DNA of 64,000 nt from a virus. Location of the stretch: the IMG/VR virus record IMGVR_UViG_3300045970_000794, positions 188,001 to 252,000 of that record, one strand, 5' to 3'. The notes beneath the pieces are model-generated. The model did not search any database. It was not told the DNA's origin and saw nothing but the letters and a program-made list of their open reading frames with translations. Position 1 is the stretch's first letter; each line of letters starts with the position of its first letter. Positions 1-7,881 of this stretch are shown here, piece after piece. The translations under genes and the position numbers were made by a program.

Positions 1-791
1 ATTGATTTTAGATTATCTAATCCACCCCAATATTTAATTGACCTATAATGTTGTTCACCATTATATTCGATACAAACATTATAATCTGGTAAATAAAAAT
101 CAAATGGTAACATTATTTTATCTTTACAACCATTAAATCTATGCTGTGGTAAATATTTAATATTATTTATTAATAAAAATTCTCTAATAATTTTTTCACC
201 CTTTGATGATTTACACTTAGAACACCCTTGACCTTTTAAATGATTACTAGGGGTTTGCTCAAATTCACCATGAATTGAACATATAATTTTAACTTTATTA
301 TGTGCATTAATATAAATTACATTAGAATAATCATATTTATTTGTGTGAATTTCTAAAGATTTAGTTATGAATTTATCATTTTTAAACCTTTTACTATCAC
401 CAACTGCTTTCCAACCACATTTTTGACAACCATAACTCTCCAAATGCCATTTAGCTTTTTGTTTAAATTCACCATGTATTGGGCATATTATATCTAAAAC
501 ACTATGTTTATTTATATAATTAATGTTAGTATAATCGTATTTATTACCATGTTTTTGTTTTGCTTTAATTATAAATTCTTCATTAGTTAATTTTGAGTTT
601 ATTTTACATTTTGGACATCCACTATTACTTCTTAGATGATTTCTTGGTTCCATTAAAAACTCACCATGTATTGGACATATTATGATTATGTTTTCGTATT
701 GTGTTATATAATTAGCTTTTGAATAATCATATTTATCACCATGTTTTTGTACTGCTCGTTTAATAAAAATTTCTGTAGTTATCATATTCAT
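1..791 (-). CDS. Partial zinc-ribbon repeat / VSR-like homing endonuclease (runs off the window start)
   Basis: The reading frame starts at the ATG at 791 and stays open to base 1, so its C-terminus lies outside the window. The 263 visible residues hold three copies of a repeat of about 50 residues of the form KYDYS...ICPIHGEF...H...GC.KC, which is the DUF723-type zinc-binding repeat. A nuclease core follows with the motif PFDFYLPDYNVCIEYNGEQHY split around D and E residues, as in VSR-like/EDxHD homing endonucleases. The interrupted gene at 52002-53318 has the same architecture. An ATATTTATAATA motif ends 2 nt upstream of the ATG. A second ATG is at 785. The role as a free-standing homing endonuclease is inferred from family and architecture. 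Confidence 0.8.
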   Translation of the reverse strand, partial: MNMITTEIFIKRAVQKHGDKYDYSKANYITQYENIIIICPIHGEFLMEPRNHLRSNSGCPKCKINSKLTNEEFIIKAKQKHGNKYDYTNINYINKHSVLDIICPIHGEFKQKAKWHLESYGCQKCGWKAVGDSKRFKNDKFITKSLEIHTNKYDYSNVIYINAHNKVKIICSIHGEFEQTPSNHLKGQGCSKCKSSKGEKIIREFLLINNIKYLPQHRFNGCKDKIMLPFDFYLPDYNVCIEYNGEQHYRSIKYWGGLDNLKS

Positions 792-793
792 TT

Positions 794-805
794 TATTATA
801 AATAT
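794..805 (-). promoter_or_regulatory. Late-promoter-like motif ATATTTATAATA
   Basis: Exact ATATTTATAATA on the minus strand, 2 nt before the ATG of the partial endonuclease gene. It is one of fourteen such motifs in the window that all point into a downstream gene. Confidence 0.5.
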
Positions 806-872
806 ATTGAAATTAATAAAAGAAATTTTAAACTATGAAATATCGTCCTATGGGATTCTATGTAATATAAAA

Positions 873-894
873 AAAGCGGGCTAATACCCGCTTT
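873..894 (-). terminator. Intrinsic terminator after DNA polymerase
   Basis: An 8-bp perfect stem (AAAGCGGG / CCCGCTTT) with a 6-nt loop is followed on the minus strand by a T-rich run. It lies 8 nt past the polymerase stop codon. Confidence 0.85.
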
Positions 895-902
895 ATTTTT
901 TA

Positions 903-3900
903 CTAGAAATTCCATTCATCATCGTCTTCGTTAAGAGTTATCTCAGCAACTTCTTGTATTGCTTCGACAATGACCTTTTCCTCTTCGTTAATGGACTGAT
1001 TTGGTTCTACTGATAGTACTGATTCATTTAATACTTTTTGTTGTTCTAAATGTTTTAACCAAAAGTCATAAGGTTTTTTAAGTTCATCATCATTAAGAGT
1101 CTCGTAAAATTCAGCTCTAGTTATGGCTTCATCCTCGTATTTAAATATATCATCTAGCTTACCGATTTCCTCATCGTATTTTTTAGATAGGAATATTAAT
1201 TCACCTTCTTCGTTAACACTTAAATACGCTATATTTACGTAGTTATTAATAACATCTATCGCAACATCATAATCAGAAGCTAATAATTCATTAATATTTT
1301 CTAATTGGTTAGCTTCAAGTCGTTTAATTAAATCATCAATTTTTTTACGTTCGAAAATAAGGTCACCTTCTTTCATTTTAGCTACTCTATCTAAATAGTC
1401 AGCTTTAATTCCTTCCCAATCTTCTAGCGAAACACCAATATCTTCTAGGTTATTTGGTGTTTTATTTACTTTAAGCCAAAATTTAATTTCTTTATCTTCG
1501 AAATTCATTAAATCTTTTTCGTAGTCATCTTGGTCGATTGGTTCATCTGGAATACCAGATACAAGTATACATTCTTCTTCGGTGAATATTTGAGGCTCCG
1601 CTAATGTCATTTTTTTAGTCTTCCTATCGGTTTTAGTTTCAACAAAAATCTTATCACGAATTTCTTTTTTGAATACAACCAATAATGGGGTTATTCGATT
1701 ATTAAATGCTGTTAAATACTTAGCCACATTATATTCTTCTGTGGTTAAATTGGAATCACTTTCAATATCCTCAGTTGGAATCAATTTACAATTTAATTTA
1801 ACGACACCTTTTTCAGTTTTAATATCACCATGTGATTTTTTTTCACCAGTATTAACATAGTAGATTACATCACCTAATTCAACTTTTAAATTATGTAAAA
1901 TTGCTAATTCCATATGTGCTTGCTTAGGCATTGGTTTACCAGCTTTATTAGTTTTTTTACATTTTTTCTTGTATTCATCAATACTAATCTTAACTTTAGA
2001 TTTTGATGCAATTTTAATTAAAGGAATTGAATAACTATAAATCATATCGACATATTTTTGATATAACTCAATAAATTCACTACCTTTATTATCCAATAAT
2101 AATACAATTGCTTCATCTAAAAATTCTTCAATGTATGTTGGCATTTTCTTAGATTTGATAGTATTACCAACCAATTTAATCTTAGTTTTACCTTTTTTGA
2201 TGATTTTATTAGCGTAATTCTTTCTAGCGAAATTAATAGTTGATTCACCGATTTCATCAATATCCAATCCCATTCTACCAATCATGTAAGTATCATTGAA
2301 TTCAGCAACTACAGCTTTTACACCGATATATTCTTTATCTTTTTCATTGAATGAATGTTTTCCATTTGAAATATACGTTATATTATCAATATCCAGTGGT
2401 ATTTCAAAGTTAAAACCATCGGTATTTTTAAGATTAATTAATCCAATTCCACCAATAAAAGTCCCATCATCAGTTGATATGTCATAAACAAAATTATTAA
2501 TATCTTTATTAGAAATTATTTCATTTTTCCAAACTTCATCAGACTTTTTTAATGTTTTTTTAGTAAAACTAGATAAATTACGATTATTATTTTTTAATGA
2601 AAATGAAATAAAATTTTGTTTATCTTTTCTGGTTTTAATTTTATACTCAATATTTAAATTTTTCATTAATAAACCAATACCAGCCATAGCAACTTGAGAC
2701 TTCATACCAATATCTGAACAAGTATCTATAGTATTTCCATAACCATCAGATGCACACACACCTTCTAAAAAATATTTTTTAATATCATTATTAGAATTTA
2801 AAATAATATTAGGTATTTTTTTCTCCCTGTAAGAAGTGTAAAAGTTTTCACAGAAAAATGTTGCGAATGTTGCATTGTGAACAACTAAATTATAGACACT
2901 ACTAGATTTTAAGTGGTTTTTTATTTCAGATTTAATTTTAAATTTAGTTTCTAAAATTAATTTTAATTTCTCCAAAAATTCTAAATTTGAATTGGATATC
3001 TTCCAGTCACTTCGTTTACCTTTATTAATATGTATTTCACCAGTTTTTTTGGACCTATATTTTTGCGTTCTTTTTGAACAATTAGCTGAACCATCACCCA
3101 AGAAAAAACCATATAACCAAGCCTCATCACTTGATATGCTATTTATTGAGTTAAAATCATTTAAATCATTACAAACATCAATCTTATCACCTCTTTTTAA
3201 TTTTGATGGTTTTATTTGAATATTATTCTGAAACAATGAATGGTCTTCAGTTACATTAACTAACCTATCTTTAGTGGTTATTCGGTGAATTGTTTTTTCA
3301 GTTTCATGTCTAAAAACATATTTAATATTTTTCCAACCATTTACAGTTAAAACTTCATATGGTTTAGCTTCAAAATCACGTAATTTATGAGAATCAATAT
3401 AGTTTGAATTTTCATTAAATAAATCACAAATTGGTAATATATCTAACATTCCATTTTTATATCTAATATAAACTGGTGTATCATATGTAACTGAATCACC
3501 CACAAGTGGTATAAAACCATATTTTTCAACAAAGAACTTAACCATAAGTCTTAAATACATTCTACCTCTACATGTTGTTTCTTCAGCCAAATCCATTTGT
3601 GACCATGGGAATACATCTGGCGCACCATAAGAACCGAAGAATGAGTTAGCAAGTATTTTAAGTGGTAATTGTTTTCTATCATAGAAACTACCAGTCTTCG
3701 TATCACCAAGACCATAAGCTTCATTCATCAAAGCTTTGTATTTATCACGATAATCAACAATATAGGTTAATAAACCTTTCATAACACCACTGATATCAAT
3801 ATCAGAGAATATATTCCAAGTTAATTGAGTTTTTGGGTAAAGAGCTGCATAATCGAGTTTTGAATATTTACCAGCTTTACCAACTCTAAGTAATCTTGAT

Positions 3901-5267
3901 AAACCACCAGTAAAATCACGTTTCTTATCAAATTCTGGAATAGCCAAATCATTTTCATATGACCAAGCTAACATTATCAACTTCCAAATGGTTGCAGTAC
4001 CCATGGTAAGGGTACGCATAAATGATGTTGGTAAAATTTTAGATAATAAGAATGATGCTTGATTAAAAATGAAACCTACTTGTTCGGTTTCCCATAAATC
4101 ATCTAAAAGATATCGTTCAGCAATATATTGCCCTGTAACAATTTCATATTCATCTTTAAGTGGTTTATTTTCAGTTATTTTATACCAATCACCATTGACA
4201 TCATTAAATGCATACTCATTTACTTTATCGGACCAAATAGTACCAATCATTCTACCATCATTAATATAAACACGATTTGGTTTATTAATTTCGGAAAATT
4301 TAGTAATATATTTTAATCCAGCTTTTTTAATATCAGAATTAATCGCTTGAGCTCTACGAACTGAATGATAAATGTCGGCAATGTTATATCCCCACATGTA
4401 TGTTTGTTCATAATATTCAGTATCACTACCTAATTTTAATGTTGATTGTTTACGTTTAATTTTAACATTAGGGTTTAATGTTTTTACCATTTTAGTAATA
4501 TCAACATTTAATAATCTACATCTTTCAAAGATATAGTACCAGTCAAATGTTTCTGAATTATAACCTTCAATAATATCTGGCTTTAATGCATCAATAATAC
4601 CAAAAAATGTTTCTAATGCTTGAACTTCTCTACTTAATCTATTTGGACCATCTTCAATTGTTAATATTGTCTCCCACCCACGATTATTTTTAATACCTAT
4701 TTGATTAATATGTGTATTATGTGGGTCTAAACCAGTTGTTTCTAAGTCGAACTGAAGTCTATGCAAATCATTATAATCATCAAATCCCTTGAATAATCGT
4801 TTACCAGATTGAATCATATATTGCTCAATTGGTGGTAATGTCATGAAATTCTTATTACCATTTATCTCACAACCAGCATCTTTAAAGAAATTTAATAATT
4901 GAAGGTAATTTTTGCTTCCAGTGATAAGGTATTTATATCCAGCGGCTAATCGTTGTGGTTCAGTACCTTCATCATTTTTAGTTTTAAGTAATTTAACTTT
5001 AATTTCAGCTTTACGCATTTCATTCTTCAACTTACCTCTATTTCCACCGTATAAATCATCCAATGCGGCTTCTTTCATCCAAAGGAATGGCTTATACTTT
5101 TCTTTTTTGACTATTTTAGTTGAAGTACCATAACCATTTGGTTGGTTAATTATTACTGAAACAGTTTCATCGTAATAATTAGCTTCAATTGCTGTAATGT
5201 ATTTTTGTGGGTCGTGACCATCGAAAAATTGTTCAATAGCCTCAGGTGTAACTTGTTTTTGCTCCAT
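903..5267 (-). CDS. gp43: Family B DNA polymerase (T4 gp43-like) with an in-frame intein
   Basis: Replicative DNA polymerase with 3'-5' proofreading. The start is placed at the ATG at 5267 (protein begins MEQKQ); a longer frame reaches 5306 but adds an unlikely N-terminus. The precursor is 1454 residues and the spliced extein 1097. Visible motifs: ExoI FDLETTGL near residue 173, ExoII with GYNSETFD, polymerase motif A DYAALYPK at 472, motif B with ANSFFGSYG near 540, and motif C GD/TDG split by the intein after D591. Without the intein, motif C reads VGDTDGF, close to the YGDTDS of the family. A terminator follows the gene. It is divergent from the RHH gene at 5473. Confidence 0.95.
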   Translation of the reverse strand: MEQKQVTPEAIEQFFDGHDPQKYITAIEANYYDETVSVIINQPNGYGTSTKIVKKEKYKPFLWMKEAALDDLYGGNRGKLKNEMRKAEIKVKLLKTKNDEGTEPQRLAAGYKYLITGSKNYLQLLNFFKDAGCEINGNKNFMTLPPIEQYMIQSGKRLFKGFDDYNDLHRLQFDLETTGLDPHNTHINQIGIKNNRGWETILTIEDGPNRLSREVQALETFFGIIDALKPDIIEGYNSETFDWYYIFERCRLLNVDITKMVKTLNPNVKIKRKQSTLKLGSDTEYYEQTYMWGYNIADIYHSVRRAQAINSDIKKAGLKYITKFSEINKPNRVYINDGRMIGTIWSDKVNEYAFNDVNGDWYKITENKPLKDEYEIVTGQYIAERYLLDDLWETEQVGFIFNQASFLLSKILPTSFMRTLTMGTATIWKLIMLAWSYENDLAIPEFDKKRDFTGGLSRLLRVGKAGKYSKLDYAALYPKTQLTWNIFSDIDISGVMKGLLTYIVDYRDKYKALMNEAYGLGDTKTGSFYDRKQLPLKILANSFFGSYGAPDVFPWSQMDLAEETTCRGRMYLRLMVKFFVEKYGFIPLVGDSVTYDTPVYIRYKNGMLDILPICDLFNENSNYIDSHKLRDFEAKPYEVLTVNGWKNIKYVFRHETEKTIHRITTKDRLVNVTEDHSLFQNNIQIKPSKLKRGDKIDVCNDLNDFNSINSISSDEAWLYGFFLGDGSANCSKRTQKYRSKKTGEIHINKGKRSDWKISNSNLEFLEKLKLILETKFKIKSEIKNHLKSSSVYNLVVHNATFATFFCENFYTSYREKKIPNIILNSNNDIKKYFLEGVCASDGYGNTIDTCSDIGMKSQVAMAGIGLLMKNLNIEYKIKTRKDKQNFISFSLKNNNRNLSSFTKKTLKKSDEVWKNEIISNKDINNFVYDISTDDGTFIGGIGLINLKNTDGFNFEIPLDIDNITYISNGKHSFNEKDKEYIGVKAVVAEFNDTYMIGRMGLDIDEIGESTINFARKNYANKIIKKGKTKIKLVGNTIKSKKMPTYIEEFLDEAIVLLLDNKGSEFIELYQKYVDMIYSYSIPLIKIASKSKVKISIDEYKKKCKKTNKAGKPMPKQAHMELAILHNLKVELGDVIYYVNTGEKKSHGDIKTEKGVVKLNCKLIPTEDIESDSNLTTEEYNVAKYLTAFNNRITPLLVVFKKEIRDKIFVETKTDRKTKKMTLAEPQIFTEEECILVSGIPDEPIDQDDYEKDLMNFEDKEIKFWLKVNKTPNNLEDIGVSLEDWEGIKADYLDRVAKMKEGDLIFERKKIDDLIKRLEANQLENINELLASDYDVAIDVINNYVNIAYLSVNEEGELIFLSKKYDEEIGKLDDIFKYEDEAITRAEFYETLNDDELKKPYDFWLKHLEQQKVLNESVLSVEPNQSINEEEKVIVEAIQEVAEITLNEDDDEWNF
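2424..3494 (-). mobile_element. Intein with LAGLIDADG homing endonuclease in DNA polymerase motif C
   Basis: A 357-residue in-frame insertion (polymerase residues 592-948) splits motif C between GD and TDG. It begins with Ser (SVTYDTPVY), as splicing requires, and ends with Asn (INLKN) followed by extein Thr. The penultimate residue is Lys, where most inteins have His. Block B-like sequence (TEDHS) lies in the N-terminal part. Two LAGLIDADG-type motifs, LYGFFLGDG near residue 718 and FLEGVCASDG near 833, mark the endonuclease domain. Boundaries follow from the restored polymerase motif; splicing itself is inferred. Confidence 0.93.
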
Positions 5268-5420
5268 ATGTATATAAAAAAATTCAGAAATAATGTAGAA
5301 ATACAAAATAACTTAATTTTTTCGTAAAAAGCAATAAAAAACGTAATTATTTTATACTACCATCTAAAACATGTAATTTTAATGTTAAAAACTTTATCTT
5401 TTTTATAAATTAGTTATATT

Positions 5421-5428
5421 TATATTTG
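5421..5428 (+). promoter_or_regulatory. Possible host-type -7 box (TATATTTG) for the RHH gene
   Basis: TATATTTG fits the Bacteroidetes -7 consensus TAnnTTTG and lies 44 nt upstream of the ATG at 5473. No clear TTG is found at the expected -33 position, so this is a weak call. The box overlaps the left arm of the palindrome at 5424-5450. Confidence 0.4.
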
Positions 5429-5450
5429 TGGGAACATTGTTCCCACAAAT
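5424..5450. promoter_or_regulatory. Perfect 27-bp palindrome, candidate operator
   Basis: Two 13-nt arms, ATTTGTGGGAACA and TGTTCCCACAAAT, are exact reverse complements around a single T. The element overlaps the candidate -7 box and lies 22 nt before the start of an RHH-domain protein. RHH proteins typically bind such inverted repeats and often autoregulate. There is no T-run, which argues against a terminator. Confidence 0.7.
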
Positions 5451-5472
5451 AACATTAATTAACTTATATGCC

Positions 5473-6045
5473 ATGAGAGAAGAAGAAATTAAAATTAGAA
5501 TATCATCGGACATTAAAACGGATTTTCAAAATATATGTGAAATTGAAAATACAACGATGTCTAATAAATTAACTGGATTTATTATTGATGAAATACATCG
5601 CAAAATAATTAAAACATTGGATAATAATACAATAACTAAACGTTTAATTAAATTTGGGATTAATAAAGGGGGTAGGTTCTATCAAAAGAATGAATTACTT
5701 AAAATTATATTGGATGAAGATGGTTTTGAAATATCTCATCTAGATTTTTTAAATAAAAAGACGTTATATGGTCAATTTGGTTTCCATTCTGAGGGTGATG
5801 TAATACATAAATATAATGCAACTCACTCTATCAAAAATCTTAGAATTGATGGTGATTGGTTAATTGGTGATATTACCATTTTGAATCCATCTATACTACC
5901 AGTATTGGATAATTTAGTTTTTAGACCTCGTTCATTTGGTATTATTAGTGAAAACGGTATTGTTAAAGATTTGGAGATAATCGGTTTTGATGCTATACTT
6001 AAAACAGATGATAAATTTATTGATTATGGTGATGAAGATATGTAG
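5473..6045 (+). CDS. RHH-type DNA-binding domain fused to a prohead-protease-like domain
   Basis: The 190-residue protein starts at the ATG at 5473 (MREEEIKIRIS); the frame extends upstream to 5428, but that stretch is the palindrome. Residues 1-45 look like a ribbon-helix-helix domain (IKIRISSDIK, then two helices). Residues from about 65 parallel the phage's gp21 protease at 57567-58268: GINKGGRFY against GIENRNGRIY, ATHSIKNLRIDGDWLIGDI against IAHNITKMWWEGNTLVGEM, RPRSFGI against VSSRGVG, and LEIIGFDAI against FEIICWDIV. The candidate catalytic His and Ser are retained. A DNA-binding regulator with a protease-fold effector domain is an inference; protease activity is unproven. The gene overlaps the next one by 14 nt. 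Confidence 0.65.
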   Translation: MREEEIKIRISSDIKTDFQNICEIENTTMSNKLTGFIIDEIHRKIIKTLDNNTITKRLIKFGINKGGRFYQKNELLKIILDEDGFEISHLDFLNKKTLYGQFGFHSEGDVIHKYNATHSIKNLRIDGDWLIGDITILNPSILPVLDNLVFRPRSFGIISENGIVKDLEIIGFDAILKTDDKFIDYGDEDM

Positions 6046-6760
6046 TAAATGTCAATTACCTAAAGAATTGACTGAATTTAATAAACGAAGTAATTCTAAG
6101 GATGGTTTACGTTATGAATGTAAGTCATGTCAAAAATTAATTTATGAACAAAAAAGAGAATATTACATTATTAAAATGAAAAATAATCGTATTAAACACA
6201 TTGATGAATATGCTAAACGAGATAGAGAATATTATGAAACTAATCGAAATGGTATATTATATCAGAAAAAAGAATATTATAAAGAAAATAGAAATGAAAT
6301 ATTAATAAAGAAAAAAGAATATGATAAAGAAAATAGTGAACATAAAAAAGAATATAATAAAAATTATCGTAAAAATAATAAACCTAAACTAATGAAGTAT
6401 GCTAGGGATTACTCAAAAGAATGGCGTAAAACACATTCACATATTGTAGCTTGGAGGCGTGTACTATCATGCTCATTAAAAAGATTAAATAAATCAAAAG
6501 AAGGTCATACCATTGATTTACTAGGATATTCACCACACCAATTAAAAGAGCATTTAGAATCACTATTTACTGATGGTATGTCATGGGATAATTATGGTGA
6601 ATGGCATATTGACCATAAAATACCAGTTTGTAGCTTTTCAGCTGATACACCACCTAGTGTTGTAAATGCATTAAGTAATTTACAACCATTATGGGCTACC
6701 ACAAGGGAAATAAATGGGATTATTTACGAAGGTAATTTAAATAAATGGAAATATGATTAA
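6032..6760 (+). CDS. HNH homing endonuclease with N-terminal zinc finger
   Basis: The 242-residue product has an N-terminal CxxC..CxxC zinc finger (CSKCQLPKE, CKSCQK), a long Lys/Glu/Tyr-rich helical linker and a C-terminal HNH domain with FTDGMSWDNYGEWHIDH and NLQPLW. This matches free-standing phage HNH endonucleases and closely resembles the HNH gene at 53292-53975. The start at 6032 is chosen because residues upstream lack character and the zinc finger begins at once. It overlaps the stop of the RHH gene, suggesting co-transcription or insertion immediately downstream. It converges with the minus-strand gene ending at 6757 (4-nt overlap). Confidence 0.85.
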   Translation: MKICSKCQLPKELTEFNKRSNSKDGLRYECKSCQKLIYEQKREYYIIKMKNNRIKHIDEYAKRDREYYETNRNGILYQKKEYYKENRNEILIKKKEYDKENSEHKKEYNKNYRKNNKPKLMKYARDYSKEWRKTHSHIVAWRRVLSCSLKRLNKSKEGHTIDLLGYSPHQLKEHLESLFTDGMSWDNYGEWHIDHKIPVCSFSADTPPSVVNALSNLQPLWATTREINGIIYEGNLNKWKYD

Positions 6761-7152
6761 CGATTTTTAATATCCGCATCCAAGACATGGATTGTTAAAG
6801 TATCTCTAATTGGTACTATCAGTGTTCCGATTACTTCCATATCATTTAATCCACCTAAAAATTCAATAGTGAATTGTCCACGATATGTTCCAGCTCTATT
6901 AGTATCTTTAGTTCTAAATGTATAGGTTACATAATATTCTTCAGTCATATCCAATGGAGTATCTAGTTTTAACTCACACCCAGCTGGTCGTTTTGCAACC
7001 TTAATTAAACCAGTATCAACATCAACCATACTGAAGTAAACGTTGGAGTTTTGTATTTGCTCGTGAAATGCTTTATAGTCATTTCTACCATCTTGAATTA
7101 ATTCCATCTTCAAAATATTTAATGTAGCACCTTTATTTATGAAAAAATCCAT
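6757..7152 (-). CDS. Small phage structural protein, possible baseplate or fibre-attachment protein
   Basis: The 131-residue protein has alternating hydrophobic strands (YYVTYTFRTKDT, GQFTIEFLGG, LTIHVLDADI), giving a beta-rich, immunoglobulin-like impression. It recalls the N-terminal domain of baseplate upper proteins (BppU/DUF2479 type), but this is only a resemblance. The start is placed at the ATG at 7152; a GTG at 7161 is possible. Its first codons overlap the 3' end of the HNH gene at 7133-7861. It is the last gene of the fibre region in the direction of transcription, which fits a tail-associated role. Confidence 0.55.
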   Translation of the reverse strand: MDFFINKGATLNILKMELIQDGRNDYKAFHEQIQNSNVYFSMVDVDTGLIKVAKRPAGCELKLDTPLDMTEEYYVTYTFRTKDTNRAGTYRGQFTIEFLGGLNDMEVIGTLIVPIRDTLTIHVLDADIKNR

Positions 7153-7861
7153 ATAATTCACTGATTTTAATTTTATTATTTATTCTTTCAGTTACATTAA
7201 TTAATAACATTTGTGGTGAAAATAATGAGCTAGAACCTTTAGAAAGATTTTCAAAACTCGGAATCGCCCTTAAATTAATAATATCAGCAACTATTTTAAC
7301 ATCTAAATTAACCATAAAACAATCTTTTATTGATACTATATGGTCTATATGGTAATCATTCAGACCTTTACCTACTTTATCTAAATTTTCAATTTGTGTA
7401 GAGCATTGTTTTATAGTTTTTTTAGTATAATATTTAACCCTACTCTTATATTTATAAAATTCTGATTTAGTTTTTAAATATTCATCATATTCAATACCAT
7501 ATTTAGTTTTAAACATTTTAACCATTGATTTATTTCTATCAATATATTTATGGTCTCGTTTAATTATTGGTAAATTTTTTAATTTTATTATTTTATTTAA
7601 AGTATCATATTTAATACCACACTCAATTGCAATTGTTTTTAATGTTTTAGTTTTATCATAATAAATAGATAATACTTTTGAAATAATTCCTTCATTTAAA
7701 TATTTTATATTAACCCCACCACGTTTTTTTCTATTACATTTCATACATAATGTATTTTTATTCGTGGTAGATTTATAACTATCTTTTCGTGTGTAAGTTA
7801 TATTTTCACCACACCCGTCAGTTGGGCATTTACGTTCGAATATTTTATTATCAGTTGTCAT
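7133..7861 (-). CDS. HNH homing endonuclease
   Basis: The 242-residue protein starts with a four-cysteine zinc finger (CPTDGCG, then CMKCNRK), followed by a helix-turn-helix-like stretch (LKTIAIECGIKYDTLNKII) and a C-terminal HNH core, YHIDHIVSIKD with NLRAIPSFENLSKGS. This is typical of phage homing endonucleases, which cut intron-less or endonuclease-less alleles of neighbouring genes. It lies between a tail fibre and the small structural gene and overlaps the latter's start by 20 nt. A late-promoter-like motif ends 2 nt upstream of its ATG. No intron boundary is visible, so it appears free-standing. Confidence 0.85.
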   Translation of the reverse strand: MTTDNKIFERKCPTDGCGENITYTRKDSYKSTTNKNTLCMKCNRKKRGGVNIKYLNEGIISKVLSIYYDKTKTLKTIAIECGIKYDTLNKIIKLKNLPIIKRDHKYIDRNKSMVKMFKTKYGIEYDEYLKTKSEFYKYKSRVKYYTKKTIKQCSTQIENLDKVGKGLNDYHIDHIVSIKDCFMVNLDVKIVADIINLRAIPSFENLSKGSSSLFSPQMLLINVTERINNKIKISELYGFFHK

Positions 7862-7863
7862 AT

Positions 7864-7875
7864 GATTATAAATAT
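7864..7875 (-). promoter_or_regulatory. Late-promoter-like motif ATATTTATAATC
   Basis: Eleven of 12 positions match ATATTTATAATA on the minus strand, 2 nt upstream of the HNH gene at 7861. Confidence 0.45.
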
Positions 7876-7881
7876 AACACT

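Noticed and set aside
2424-3494. Group I intron instead of an intein
   Set aside because: The insertion is in frame and coding throughout, with intein-type ends.
4069-4316. Plus-strand reading frames opposite the polymerase gene
   Set aside because: They are shadows of the polymerase coding sequence without promoters or protein-like composition.
903-5306. Polymerase start at 5306
   Set aside because: The extra residues are hydrophobic, low in family likeness and have no good context; ATG 5267 fits better.
5424-5450. Terminator
   Set aside because: No T-run follows on either strand and the element overlaps a promoter.
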